Source: Chelatococcus sambhunathii (lineage in GTDB: Bacteria > Pseudomonadota > Alphaproteobacteria > Rhizobiales > Beijerinckiaceae). From it: a stretch of 64,000 nt of DNA. The translations under genes were made by a program, and so were the position numbers. How positions within the stretch are numbered: the first letter of the stretch is position 1; each line of letters starts with the position of its first letter. Where the stretch lies: NCBI RefSeq assembly GCF_001418005.1, contig NZ_LIOL01000003.1, positions 434,001 through 498,000 of the forward strand, in the 5' to 3' direction. This document shows positions 52,709 through 61,569 of this stretch, one piece after another. The notes below the pieces were generated by a model. That model worked only from the letters and a program-made list of their open reading frames with translations, did not search any database and had not been told where the DNA came from.

Positions 52709-54925
52709 ATGACCGGCACCCCACAGACGCCCCTTTCCGCAACGACTTCTCCGGCTGACACGTCTCGACAAGGTCCCGTCCTGGCACAGGGCGTCGACGA
52801 AGAGCCGCTTGCCGGCAACCAGCGCGATTTCACAGGCGGCCTAGGCGCCGGGCTGATGATCGTGCTGTGCATCCTCTACACCGCATTCCATATCGGGGTG
52901 ATGAATTTCTACCCGCTGGAAACGTGGACCTATCGCCTGATCCACGTCGCGGGTGGCCTCGTCCTCGGCTTTCTTCTGTTCTCGGCGGCCAGCATCTCGG
53001 CTGCGCCCGCCGATGCCGGCCGGCCACTGCGCGTGGCGCCCCTGGAATGGCCACTCCTCATCGCCGCGGCCGCTGGCATCGGCTATGCCGCGGCCATGAT
53101 CGCTTTCGCCTGGGGCGCCTGGTGGCTGACCGGCGCGGCGCGCCCGCCGGCCTTCGTCTTCGAGACCTACGGCGTGCCCCTCACCGCCGGCATGGTGGCG
53201 GCGCTTGCCGGCGCCTGGCTCTTTCCAGAGCGGGCGCGGGGGCGCGTGCACTGGGCCGATCTGCTGCTCGCCGTGGCGGCCGTCACGGTGCTCGGCTACA
53301 TCCTGTTCAATGTCGGGGCGCTGCGACTGCGCGCCGGCACGGCCCTTGCCCAGACGGCGGACTTCTATGCCGCGCTCGTCGGCGTCATCCTCATCCTGGA
53401 GGCTACACGGCGCCTTGCCGGCCTCGCTCTCGTCGTCATCGCCGCCATCTTCATCCTCTATTCCTTCGCGGGGCCCTATCTGCCGGGCTTTCTCGCGCAT
53501 CGTGGCTACACGCCCACGCGCTTCTTCACCTACATCTACACGGACCAGGGCATCCTCGGCGATACGACGGCCGTCTCCTCGACCTACATCATCCTGTTCA
53601 TCACCTTTGCGGCCTTCCTGCAGGCCTCGAAGGTCGGCGACTATTTCGTCAACTTCGCCTTCGCCGCCGCCGGCCACGCCCGTGGCGGCCCGGCCAAGGT
53701 CGCCGTCTTCGCCTCCGGCCTCATGGGCATGATCAACGGCACGTCGGCCGGCAACGTCGTCGCCACCGGCTCGCTCACCATCCCGCTCATGAAACGGGTC
53801 GGCTATCCGGCGCGGTCGTCGGGCGCCATCGAGGCGGCCGCGTCCTCGGGCGGGCAGATCATGCCGCCCATCATGGGCGCCGGCGCCTTCATCATGGCCG
53901 AGGTCACCGGCATTCCCTATACCGAGATCGTCGTCGCGGCGATCATCCCCTCCGTGCTCTACTTCGCCTCGGTCTACTTCATGGTCGACCTGCAGGCGTT
54001 GAAGCTCGGCATGAAGGGCCTGCCGCGCGAGGAGTTGCCGGTCTTCGCCAAGCTGGTGAGGCAGGTCTACCTGTTCATCCCGGTCATCATCCTCATCTAC
54101 GCGCTGTTCTCGGGTTATTCGGTCATTCGCGCCGGCACCCTCGCCATGGTGGCGGCGGCCGTGGTCAGCTGGCTGACGCCTTACCGCATGGGGGTCGCGG
54201 CCGTGCTGCGCGCCTTCGAGCTGGCAGCGAAGATGTCGATCCAGCTCGTGGCGGTCTGTGCCTGTGCCGGCATCATCGTCGGCGTCATCGCCCTTACCGG
54301 CGTCGGCGCCCGCTTCTCTGCCCTGCTCTTGGCGCTCGCGGCGCAGAACCAGCTGCTCGCCCTGTTCTTCGCCATGTGCATCGCCATCGTGCTCGGCATG
54401 GGCATGCCGACGACGGCCGCCTATGCCGTGGCGGCGGCGGTGGTGGCGCCGGGTCTCATCAGCCTGGGCATTCCGGTCCTGACGGCGCATTTCTTCGTCT
54501 TCTATTTCGCCGTCATGTCAGCCATCACGCCGCCGGTCGCGCTCGCCGCCTATGCGGGTGCGGCACTGTCGGGCGCGGACCCCATGCGCACCTCGGTGGA
54601 GAGTTTCAAGATCGGCCTGGCCGCCTTCGTGGTGCCATTCATGTTCTTCTATTCTCAAGCGCTGCTCATGCAGGGCGACTGGCTCGAGATCGCGCATGTC
54701 TTCGTCACGGCGTCCGTCGGAATCTTTCTGCTGGCTGCCGCCGTGCAGGGCTGGTTCTTCGGGCTGCTGAATCCACTCGTGCGGGTCGTCCTGCTCATCG
54801 GCGCACTCGCCATGATCAAGGGCGGCCTTATCTCGGACCTCGTCGGCCTCGCGATCGGGGCCGGCGTTCTCCTCTACCAGAAGAAAGTGGTGAGCCCGCG
54901 CGACCTCGCGCACGGGCTCGACTGA
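52709..54925 (+). CDS. TRAP transporter fused permease (4TM-12TM, TAXI type)
   Basis: 738-aa integral membrane protein that joins the DctQ-like small domain (about 40-230) with the DctM-like large domain (about 240-690), the usual form in TAXI systems. Hydrophobic segments occur throughout. Large-domain hallmarks: 'AVFASGLMGMINGTSAGNVV', 'ATGSLTIPLMKRVGYPARSS', 'GAIEAAASSGGQIMPPIMGA', 'AMCIAIVLGMGMPTTAAYAV', 'FYFAVMSAITPPVALAAYAG'. The N terminus of about 40 residues is hydrophilic. It forms one transport unit with the TAXI receptor; a strong hairpin follows the gene. Confidence 0.94.
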   Translation: MTGTPQTPLSATTSPADTSRQGPVLAQGVDEEPLAGNQRDFTGGLGAGLMIVLCILYTAFHIGVMNFYPLETWTYRLIHVAGGLVLGFLLFSAASISAAPADAGRPLRVAPLEWPLLIAAAAGIGYAAAMIAFAWGAWWLTGAARPPAFVFETYGVPLTAGMVAALAGAWLFPERARGRVHWADLLLAVAAVTVLGYILFNVGALRLRAGTALAQTADFYAALVGVILILEATRRLAGLALVVIAAIFILYSFAGPYLPGFLAHRGYTPTRFFTYIYTDQGILGDTTAVSSTYIILFITFAAFLQASKVGDYFVNFAFAAAGHARGGPAKVAVFASGLMGMINGTSAGNVVATGSLTIPLMKRVGYPARSSGAIEAAASSGGQIMPPIMGAGAFIMAEVTGIPYTEIVVAAIIPSVLYFASVYFMVDLQALKLGMKGLPREELPVFAKLVRQVYLFIPVIILIYALFSGYSVIRAGTLAMVAAAVVSWLTPYRMGVAAVLRAFELAAKMSIQLVAVCACAGIIVGVIALTGVGARFSALLLALAAQNQLLALFFAMCIAIVLGMGMPTTAAYAVAAAVVAPGLISLGIPVLTAHFFVFYFAVMSAITPPVALAAYAGAALSGADPMRTSVESFKIGLAAFVVPFMFFYSQALLMQGDWLEIAHVFVTASVGIFLLAAAVQGWFFGLLNPLVRVVLLIGALAMIKGGLISDLVGLAIGAGVLLYQKKVVSPRDLAHGLD

Positions 54926-54953
54926 GGCCGCTCGCCCCGGCCGCCTTGCTCGT

Positions 54954-54993
54954 GCGTCCGGCGGTCCAGGCCGTCGCCTGCACCGCCGGACGC
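54954..54993. terminator. Strong hairpin after the TRAP permease gene
   Basis: Perfect 12-base arms GCGTCCGGCGGT (54954-54965) and ACCGCCGGACGC (54982-54993) with a 16-base loop, 29 bp after the stop. No T-tract follows, as is common in high-GC genomes. Likely end of the dctBD-TAXI transcription unit. Confidence 0.55.
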
Positions 54994-55010
54994 GCGACGA
55001 GGCCGCGATA

Positions 55011-55340
55011 TCAGTCCCGGAGTGGTTCTTGCCGGGCGACGTCCGGCAGGCCGCGTTCCTCGACATGCAGGATGCGCGGGCAGGCATCGAGCGGTACCTC
55101 GAATCGCCGGGCGGCGTAGAGCTGGGGAATGAGGCAGACGTCGGCGAGCGACGGCTCGGACCCGAAGCAGAAGCCGTCGTCCCCGATGGGAGCCTCGACC
55201 GCCGCGTGCCCATTGCCCATCCATGTCGCGATCGAGTTACTCACCTGCATTTCCGAACAGTCCAGCGTGGGCGGGATTGTGGCACGGCACGCGCCGAAGC
55301 TATTGCCGACCGGGAGGCCACCGGCCGCGGTCTCCCGGCT
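55011..55340 (-). pseudogene. maiA: maiA remnant (maleylacetoacetate isomerase / zeta-class GST C terminus)
   Basis: The minus-strand frame ending at 55011 reads 'SNSIATWMGNGHAAVEAPI', 'DDGFCFGSEPSLADVCLIPQ', 'LYAARRFEVPLDACPRI'. This is the C-terminal helical domain of maleylacetoacetate isomerase, which acts just after homogentisate dioxygenase. The thioredoxin-like N-terminal domain with the glutathione site is missing and the first 30 residues do not align, so the gene is not functional. It lies 41 bp downstream of hmgA, as expected of a former homogentisate operon. Confidence 0.72.
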
Positions 55341-55380
55341 TTCCAACAAGGGGCTCGCCGAACCCCCGTCATGGCGCCAC

Positions 55381-56754
55381 TCATGATGGCGCCGCGCATG
55401 GCCTCTGTGGATCGAAATGGATCTTCAGCTTGCGTCCGTAGGCCCGGTAGTCTTTCTGCAGCGCCTCGGTCCCGGCGGCGAAGGCGCTCACCTTCTGCGG
55501 GAAGCGCGTCTCGAACATGAAGGCGAGCGTGCCCTCGAGCCTGTGCGGCTTCAGCTCGACGTTGCTCGCCCTCTCGAAGGCGTCCACGTCGGGCCCGTGC
55601 GGCAGCATCGTGTTGTGCAGCGAGATGCCGCCGGGCACGAAGCCGCCGCCGGTCTTGGCGTCATAGACGCCGTAGACGAGCCCCATGAACTCGCTCATCA
55701 CGTTCATGTGGTACCAGGGCGGGCGGAAGGTGTTCTCGGCGACGAGCCAGCGATCCGGGAAGATGACGAAGTCGACATTGGCCGTACCCGGCGTCTCCGA
55801 TGGAGAGGTCAGCACGGTGAAGATCGACGGGTCGGCATGATCGTAGAGGACTGGTCCCACCGGCGAATAGCGGCGCAGGTCATATTTGTAGGGCGCGTAA
55901 TTGCCGTGCCAGGCCACGACATCGAGCGGCGAGCGGTCGATGTCCGCCGCCCAGAGGGAGCCACCCCATTTTACATACATCGTCGAGGCCGCCTCGCGGT
56001 CCTCATAGGCGGCGACCGGCGTCAGGAAGTCGCGTGGATTGGCGAGGCAGTTGGCGCCGATCGGTCCACGCTCGGGCAGGGTGAAGGCCCCGCCGTAGTT
56101 CTCGCACAGATAGCCGCGCGCCGGCCCGCCCCGCAACTCGACGCGGATCTTCACGCCGCGCGGGATGACGGCGATCTCGCCCGGTCCGATGTCGATGATG
56201 CCGAACTCGGTCCACAGGCGCAGGTTGCCTTGCTGCGGCACGAACAGCATCTCGCCATCGGCGTTGTAGAAATACTCGTCCGCCATCGAGCGGGTGACGA
56301 GATAGACATGCGCGCCCATGCCGGCCTGCGCACCGGCATCGCCCGCCGTTGTGATGGTGTGGATTCCTTCGACAAAGGACATCTCTTTATCCGGGATCGG
56401 AAGCGGATCCCAACGCATCGGCGCGATCGGCACCTCGGCCTCTACCGCCGGCGCCGTGCGCCACAGCCCGATGTCCACTTGCCGAAACTCGCCCCAATGG
56501 GCCACCGTCGGGCGGATGCGGTAGAGCCAGGATCGCTCGTTCGTCGTGCGTGGCGCCGTGAAGGGAGAGCCGCTGAGCTGCTCGGCATAGAGGCCATAGG
56601 CGCATTTCTGCGGCGAGTTGCGGCCGAGCGGCAGCGCCCCGGGCAGCGCCTCGGTCTCGAAGCCGTTGCCGAAGCCCGACATGTAGCCCCGCTGGATGGC
56701 ACTCTCGGGCCGCCCCGCACGGCCGGCATCAGGGGATGAATGCTGGTCATTCAT
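55381..56754 (-). CDS. hmgA: Homogentisate 1,2-dioxygenase
   Basis: Iron enzyme that opens the ring of homogentisate to maleylacetoacetate in tyrosine/phenylalanine breakdown. 457 aa, full family length. Typical blocks: '[20 protein letters not shown]', '[20 protein letters not shown]', '[16 protein letters not shown]', '[20 protein letters not shown]', '[19 protein letters not shown]', and the iron ligands His349 and Glu355 in '[20 protein letters not shown]' and His386 in '[11 protein letters not shown]'. ATG 56754 has AGGAGG nine bases upstream. Neighbouring maiA and GST genes are decayed and no fumarylacetoacetase gene is seen, so later steps must be encoded elsewhere. Confidence 0.95.
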   Translation of the reverse strand: MNDQHSSPDAGRAGRPESAIQRGYMSGFGNGFETEALPGALPLGRNSPQKCAYGLYAEQLSGSPFTAPRTTNERSWLYRIRPTVAHWGEFRQVDIGLWRTAPAVEAEVPIAPMRWDPLPIPDKEMSFVEGIHTITTAGDAGAQAGMGAHVYLVTRSMADEYFYNADGEMLFVPQQGNLRLWTEFGIIDIGPGEIAVIPRGVKIRVELRGGPARGYLCENYGGAFTLPERGPIGANCLANPRDFLTPVAAYEDREAASTMYVKWGGSLWAADIDRSPLDVVAWHGNYAPYKYDLRRYSPVGPVLYDHADPSIFTVLTSPSETPGTANVDFVIFPDRWLVAENTFRPPWYHMNVMSEFMGLVYGVYDAKTGGGFVPGGISLHNTMLPHGPDVDAFERASNVELKPHRLEGTLAFMFETRFPQKVSAFAAGTEALQKDYRAYGRKLKIHFDPQRPCAAPS

Positions 56755-56889
56755 GAGCGGAACCTCCTGTCTGGTCACGTCCGCGGCCGTCGTCTCCGGC
56801 GGCCGCAGGGCGGACGCTGATGGGGCCGATTCTGAGCCCGACCGCCCCTCGCCGGAAGGCCGGTCGCGAGATCGTGCCCCACCCGCTCG

Positions 56890-57181
56890 TCAGTGCGGCC
56901 GAGACGCCTGCATCGAAGGGCGCTCGGCGAAGGTCGCATACCATCTGGCAAGCGTGGGATGCGGGCGATGCCAGTCCTTGTCGGCGAAGCGGAAGTCGTA
57001 GAGCGCGGAGCCGTCGAGGAGAGCCGTCGGCACCTTGCCGGAGAGGTTGCGCGCCACGATCTGGCCTCACGCTTCGCCGGCCCGGCCACGGAGGCAGCAG
57101 CGCGATCGCGTTGGCGACGCCCTTCTCGTGAGCGCTGACGAGCACCTCGCGTACATAGAGAGAGGCCGGCAAGTCCGCCAT
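56890..57181 (-). pseudogene. Glutathione S-transferase remnant with internal deletion
   Basis: Starts 'SLYVREVLVSAHEKGVANAI', which is the first strand and helix of a glutathione S-transferase, then after a frame change reads 'ARNLSGKVPTALLDGSALYD' and jumps to the C-terminal 'FRFADKDWHRPHPTLARWYA', 'TFAERPSMQASRP' with a stop at 56890. About 100 internal residues of the usual 200 are missing. The gene is therefore a deletion derivative plus frameshift. It lies upstream of hmgA in the same direction. Confidence 0.7.
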
Positions 57182-57213
57182 TGACGGCCTCGTCGCGCCA
57201 TATATTCTAGTAC

Positions 57214-57225
57214 CTTACATATAAG
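57214..57225. promoter_or_regulatory. Possible GntR-type operator before the 2-hydroxyacid oxidase operon
   Basis: Dyad CTTA-CATA-TAAG within an AT-rich island (57201-57230) just before the ribosome site GGGGAGG. The central CATA is the same as in the operator candidate at 37638. Control by the GntR protein at the end of this operon is inferred. Confidence 0.4.
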
Positions 57226-57243
57226 ATATCGTCGGGGAGGATC

Positions 57244-58656
57244 ATGAACGTCATCACCACGCCTGCGCTGCGGCAGCAGGTTCTCGATGATTTGCGCCGG
57301 CAGCTCGGCCCCGGTGCCGTTCTCGTCGGCGACGACGTCCCCGCGCGCAATTGCAACGACTGGAGCCCGCAGGCGCCGCGCCGGCCGCTCGCGGTGGTAC
57401 GACCGCTCGACGCTGCCGGCGTCGCCATGACCCTGAAGGTCTGCCGTTCCGTCGGTTTTCCCGTCGTTCCGCAAGGCGGCCTTACTGGCCTGTGCGGCGG
57501 CGCCACGCCGGAGGAGGGCTGGGTTGCCTTGTCGCTGGAGCGGATGAGCGGCATCGAGGAGGTCGACGCCGCGAGCGCCACCATGACGGTGAAGGCCGGC
57601 ACGCCGCTGGAGCGTGTGCAGGATGCGGCCGACGCCGCCGGCTTCCTCTTCCCGCTCGACCTCGGCTCGCGCGGCTCCTGCGCCATCGGCGGCAATCTCT
57701 CCACCAATGCCGGCGGCAATCGCGTCATTCGCTACGGCATGATGCGCGAGCTGGTGCTCGGCCTCGAGGTGGTGCTGCCCGACGGCACCATCATCACCAA
57801 TCTCAACAAGCTCCTGAAGAACAACGCCGGCTACGACCTGAAGCACCTCTTCATCGGCTCGGAAGGCACGCTCGGCATCGTCACCCGCGTCGTGCTGCGC
57901 CTGTTTCCGAAGCCGCAGTGCACGATGGCGGCCCTGTGCAAGCTCGCCGACTACGACCGGGTGGTCGCCCTGCTCGCTGCCGCCCGCCGCGGCCTCGGGC
58001 CGCTGCTGTCGGCTTTCGAGGTGATGTGGCCGGACTATTGGCAGGTGGTGACGGAGCGCGCCGGCGTGCGCAGCCCGGTTGCGCCCGGCGACGGACTCCA
58101 CGTCCTCGTCGAGGCGCAGGGCACCGACGAGGCCATCGACCGGCCCCGTTTCGAGAGCTGGCTCGAGGGCCTCATGGAGCAGGAATTGCTCGTCGATGCG
58201 GCCGTGGCGCAATCGCTGGCCGACATCGATGCCTTCTGGGCCCCGCGTGATGCCTGCGCCGAATTCCCGGCCGTGCTCGGGCCACACATCTCCTACGACA
58301 TCGGCCTCGCCGTCGGGCGGATGGACGACTTCGCGCGCCGCTGCAAGGCCGCGCTCGAGGCGGCGATCCCCGGCTGCGACAGCGTCTATTACGGCCATAT
58401 CGGCGACGGCAACCTGCATCTCGTCACCTGGGTGCCGGGCCTCGCCGCCGCCGCCCAGCCGAAACCGGCCATGGACGCGATCATCTACGGGCTCGTGAAG
58501 GAACTCGGCGGCAGCATCTCGGCCGAGCACGGCATCGGCACCCTGAAGAAGCAGTGGCTCGGCCATGCCCGCAGCGAGGCGGAGATCGCGCTGATGCGCA
58601 CGCTGAAGGCGGCGCTCGACCCCTCCGGCCTGCTCAATCCCGGCAAGGTGGTGTGA
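57244..58656 (+). CDS. FAD-binding oxidase, GlcD/D-2-hydroxyglutarate dehydrogenase family
   Basis: 470-aa flavoprotein that oxidises a D-2-hydroxyacid (D-lactate, glycolate or D-2-hydroxyglutarate type). FAD_binding_4 domain about 30-215: 'RPLAVVRPLDAAGVAMTLKV', 'VVPQGGLTGLCGGATPEEGW', 'FPLDLGSRGSCAIGGNLSTN', 'AGGNRVIRYGMMRELVLGLE', 'YDLKHLFIGSEGTLGIVTRV'. C-terminal oxidase domain has the metal-binding 'YYGHIGDGNLHLVTW' and 'SAEHGIGTLKKQWL', ending 'ALDPSGLLNPGKVV'. GGGGAGG precedes the ATG. It overlaps the TRAP dctQ start by one base, so the imported acid is probably its substrate. Confidence 0.92.
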   Translation: MNVITTPALRQQVLDDLRRQLGPGAVLVGDDVPARNCNDWSPQAPRRPLAVVRPLDAAGVAMTLKVCRSVGFPVVPQGGLTGLCGGATPEEGWVALSLERMSGIEEVDAASATMTVKAGTPLERVQDAADAAGFLFPLDLGSRGSCAIGGNLSTNAGGNRVIRYGMMRELVLGLEVVLPDGTIITNLNKLLKNNAGYDLKHLFIGSEGTLGIVTRVVLRLFPKPQCTMAALCKLADYDRVVALLAAARRGLGPLLSAFEVMWPDYWQVVTERAGVRSPVAPGDGLHVLVEAQGTDEAIDRPRFESWLEGLMEQELLVDAAVAQSLADIDAFWAPRDACAEFPAVLGPHISYDIGLAVGRMDDFARRCKAALEAAIPGCDSVYYGHIGDGNLHLVTWVPGLAAAAQPKPAMDAIIYGLVKELGGSISAEHGIGTLKKQWLGHARSEAEIALMRTLKAALDPSGLLNPGKVV

Positions 58657-59177
58657 TGATCGAGCGCGCCTTCAAGCTGGTCGACGCCCTGCTCGCGGTG
58701 CTGCTGCTCGGCATGGTGGTGATGGTCTTCGGCAATGTCGTGCTGCGCTACGTCTTCAACTCCGGCATCGTCGTCTCCGAGGAGCTCTCCCGCTTCTTCT
58801 TCGTCTGGCTGACCTTCATCGGCGCCGTCGTCGCCATGCGCGACGGCTCGCACCTCGGCATGGAGACGGTCCTCCTGATGCTGCCGCGCCGCGGCCGCAT
58901 CGTCTGCCTCGCGCTCAGCCAGGCCCTCATCCTCGCCTGCTGCGTCATGCTGTTCTGGGGCGCATGGCAGCAGCACGAGGTCAACGCGACGACGGGGGCG
59001 CCCGTCACCGGGCTCTCCATGATCTGGATCTTCGGCATCGCCTACGTCACGGCGGTCGGCATCGGCGCCCATGCGGTGCACAAGCTCTGGCGCATCGCCA
59101 CCGGCCGCATCCGCGACGACGAACTGATCGAGGTGCACGAGAGCGAAGAGACCGTGCCCCGCGAGGTGCGGCCATGA
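58656..59177 (+). CDS. dctQ: TRAP transporter small permease (DctQ), hydroxyacid operon
   Basis: 173-aa four-helix membrane subunit. 'VVMVFGNVVLRYVFNSGIVV', 'SEELSRFFFVWLTFIGAVVA', 'MRDGSHLGMETVLLMLPRRG' are the DctQ hallmarks; helices at about 12-34, 45-65, 85-107 and 125-147. The C-terminal tail is acidic. The start codon shares one base with the oxidase stop (TGATG), and the stop overlaps dctM by ATGA, so the three are tightly coupled. Confidence 0.93.
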   Translation: MIERAFKLVDALLAVLLLGMVVMVFGNVVLRYVFNSGIVVSEELSRFFFVWLTFIGAVVAMRDGSHLGMETVLLMLPRRGRIVCLALSQALILACCVMLFWGAWQQHEVNATTGAPVTGLSMIWIFGIAYVTAVGIGAHAVHKLWRIATGRIRDDELIEVHESEETVPREVRP

Positions 59178-60451
59178 CCGTCGCCGTCTTCACCATCTCG
59201 CTCCTCGGCGCCATGGCGCTCGGCATGCCGATCGCCTTCGCGCTCCTCGTCTGCGCCGTCGCGCTGATGGTGATGCAGGGCCAGATCGACGCCACCATCC
59301 TGTCCCAGAAGCTCATCGAGGGCGCCGACAGCTTCCCCCTGCTCGCCATCCCCTTCTTCATGCTGGCCGGCGAACTGATGAACGCCGGCGGCATCTCCAA
59401 GCGCATCGTCGCCTTCGCCCTCACCTGGGTCGGCCATGTCCGCGGCGGGCTCGGGCTCGTTGCGATCTTCGCCGCGGTGGTCATGGCGGCGATCTCGGGC
59501 AGCGCCGCGGCCGATGCCGCGGCCATCGGCACATTGCTCATCCCCATGATGCGCCAGGCCGGCTACAACGTGCCGCGCTCGGCCGGGCTCATCGCCGCCG
59601 GCGGCGTCATCGCGCCGGTCATCCCGCCGTCGATCGGCCTCATCGTCTTCGGCGTCATCGCCAATGTCTCCATCGGCAAGCTCTTCCTCGCCGGCATCTT
59701 CCCCGGCCTGATGATGGGCACCGCGCTCGTGCTCACCTGGCTGTGGGTGGCGCGCAAGGACAAGGTCGCGATCCTGCCGAAGCAGGGCTGGGGCCTGCGC
59801 CTCAAGGCGGGCATCGACGGCATCTGGGCGCTCGTCATGCCGCTCGGCATCATCGGCGGGCTCAAATTCGGCATCTTCACGCCGACCGAGGCCGGCGTCG
59901 CCGCCTGCGTCTATGCCTTCGTCGTCGGCGCCTTCGTCTACCGCGAACTGCCGCTCAGACAACTCTATCCGCTCCTTGTGTCGGCAGCGCGTAGCACGGC
60001 GGTGGTCGTCTTCCTGATCGCGGCGGCACTCGTCTCCGCCTGGCTGATCACGCTCTCCGACGTGCCGGGCCAGGTTTCGGCGATGCTCGAGCCCTTCATG
60101 GGCAACAAGATCCTCCTGATGTTCGTCATCATGGCGATCGTCGTCATCGTCGGCACCGCGCTCGATTTCGCGCCGACGCTGATGATCCTGACGCCGGTGC
60201 TGATGCCGGTGATCAAGCAGGCCGGCATCGATCCGGTCTATTTCGGCGTGCTGTTCATCATGAACAACGCCATCGGCCTCATCACGCCGCCGGTCGGCAT
60301 CGTGCTCAACGTCATCTGCGGCGTCGCCAAGATCCCCATGAGCGACCTGATGAAGGGCCTGTGGCCCTTCCTGTGGGCGGAGATCGCCGTCCTGTTCCTG
60401 CTCGTCCTGTTCCCGGACCTCGTGCTCATCCCGCTGAAATGGCTCTCATAA
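59174..60451 (+). CDS. dctM: TRAP transporter large permease (DctM), hydroxyacid operon
   Basis: 425-aa permease with about 12 helices. Hallmarks: 'LGMPIAFALLVCAVALMVMQ', 'SFPLLAIPFFMLAGELMNAG', 'GISKRIVAFALTWVGHVRGG', 'MAAISGSAAADAAAIGTLLI', 'GGVIAPVIPPSIGLIVFGVI', 'DFAPTLMILTPVLMPVIKQA', 'MNNAIGLITPPVGIVLNVIC'. It works with the small permease and the receptor encoded 21 bp downstream. The order Q-M-P differs from the quinate operon (P-Q-M), so the two TRAP systems are not recent duplicates. Confidence 0.94.
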   Translation: MTVAVFTISLLGAMALGMPIAFALLVCAVALMVMQGQIDATILSQKLIEGADSFPLLAIPFFMLAGELMNAGGISKRIVAFALTWVGHVRGGLGLVAIFAAVVMAAISGSAAADAAAIGTLLIPMMRQAGYNVPRSAGLIAAGGVIAPVIPPSIGLIVFGVIANVSIGKLFLAGIFPGLMMGTALVLTWLWVARKDKVAILPKQGWGLRLKAGIDGIWALVMPLGIIGGLKFGIFTPTEAGVAACVYAFVVGAFVYRELPLRQLYPLLVSAARSTAVVVFLIAAALVSAWLITLSDVPGQVSAMLEPFMGNKILLMFVIMAIVVIVGTALDFAPTLMILTPVLMPVIKQAGIDPVYFGVLFIMNNAIGLITPPVGIVLNVICGVAKIPMSDLMKGLWPFLWAEIAVLFLLVLFPDLVLIPLKWLS

Positions 60452-60472
60452 CAACCGGAGGAGGAAACGAAG

Positions 60473-61492
60473 ATGAAGACCAGGTTCTGCTACAAGCTCG
60501 CCGGCGCCGGCCTCGCCGCCGCCGTGCTGTTCACCGGGGCATCGGCGCAGGCCGAGTTCAAGGAGCGCACCTTCCGCGTCTCCAACGGCGTCAGCAAGGA
60601 GCATCCCATGGGCAACGGCCTTGCCGCCATGGGCGCCTGCACGCTGGAGAAGACCGGCGGCAAGATGAAGATCCAGGCCTATTGGGACGGCGCGCTCGGC
60701 AACGACCTCACCGCCACCCAGAGCGTGCGCACCGGCTCGCTCGAGATGGTGCTGACCTCGACCGCGCCGCTCACCTCCATCGTCCCCGAGCTCGGCGTCT
60801 TCGACCTGCCCTTCCTGTTCAATAACGAGCAGGAGGCCGACCATGTGCTCGACGGCAAGGCGGGCGAGTGGTTCGCCGCCAAGCTGCCCGCTGCCGGCGT
60901 CATCAACCTCGCCTGGTGGGAGAACGGCTTCCGCCACACCACCAATTCGCGCCGCCCGATCACCAAGGCCGAGGATTTCGAGGGCGTGAAGATGCGCGTG
61001 ATGCAGAACAACATCTTCATCGACACGTTCAAGGAGCTCGGCAGCAATGCCGTGCCGCTCGCTTTCTCGGAAGTCTATTCGGCCCTTGAGACGAAGACCG
61101 TCGATGGGCAGGAGAACCCCTTCAACAACATCGAGAACATGAAGTTCTACGAGGTGCAGAAATACCTCACCCTGACCAAGCACGCCTACAGCCCGACGCT
61201 CGTGCTCTTCTCGAAGAAGATCTGGGACACGCTGTCACCCGAGGAGCAGGCGGTGCTGAAGGACTGCGCGGCCGTGGGCCAGAAGGAGCAGCGCAAGGTC
61301 AACCGCGAGAAATCCGAGATCAGCCTCGCCAACCTCAAGGCACAGGGCATGGAGGTGAACGAGATCACGCCGGAGGAGATGGCGCGCATCCGCGAGAAGG
61401 CGCAGGTCATCTACGAGCGCCACGGCAAGGCCATTGGCGACGAGGCGCTGACCCTCGTCTTCGAGGAGCTCAAGCGCGTCCGTGGCAACTGA
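60473..61492 (+). CDS. dctP: TRAP transporter substrate-binding protein (DctP), hydroxyacid operon
   Basis: 339-aa periplasmic receptor. Signal peptide about 1-24 ('LAGAGLAAAVLFTGASAQA'). Mature blocks: 'RTFRVSNGVSKEHPMGNGLA', 'QAYWDGALGNDLTATQSVRT', 'DFEGVKMRVMQNNIFIDTFK' (carboxylate-binding Arg), 'VPLAFSEVYSALETKTVDGQ', 'ENPFNNIENMKFYEVQKYLT'. The two Cys at about residues 57 and 258 are unusual for the family. GGAGGAAAC precedes the ATG. Likely binds the 2-hydroxyacid oxidised by the first gene of the operon. Confidence 0.93.
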   Translation: MKTRFCYKLAGAGLAAAVLFTGASAQAEFKERTFRVSNGVSKEHPMGNGLAAMGACTLEKTGGKMKIQAYWDGALGNDLTATQSVRTGSLEMVLTSTAPLTSIVPELGVFDLPFLFNNEQEADHVLDGKAGEWFAAKLPAAGVINLAWWENGFRHTTNSRRPITKAEDFEGVKMRVMQNNIFIDTFKELGSNAVPLAFSEVYSALETKTVDGQENPFNNIENMKFYEVQKYLTLTKHAYSPTLVLFSKKIWDTLSPEEQAVLKDCAAVGQKEQRKVNREKSEISLANLKAQGMEVNEITPEEMARIREKAQVIYERHGKAIGDEALTLVFEELKRVRGN

Positions 61493-61569
61493 CCGGCAGG
61501 TGGCCGGCATGGGCCTCGGCGGCCCGTGCCGGTCTGGCGTCATTGACGGCCGGAGCAATTCCGGAATGA

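Noticed and set aside
52841-54490. 549-aa minus-strand open frame in the TRAP permease gene
   Set aside because: Extreme Asp/Arg/Gly/His content from antisense of membrane-helix codons; no domain seen.
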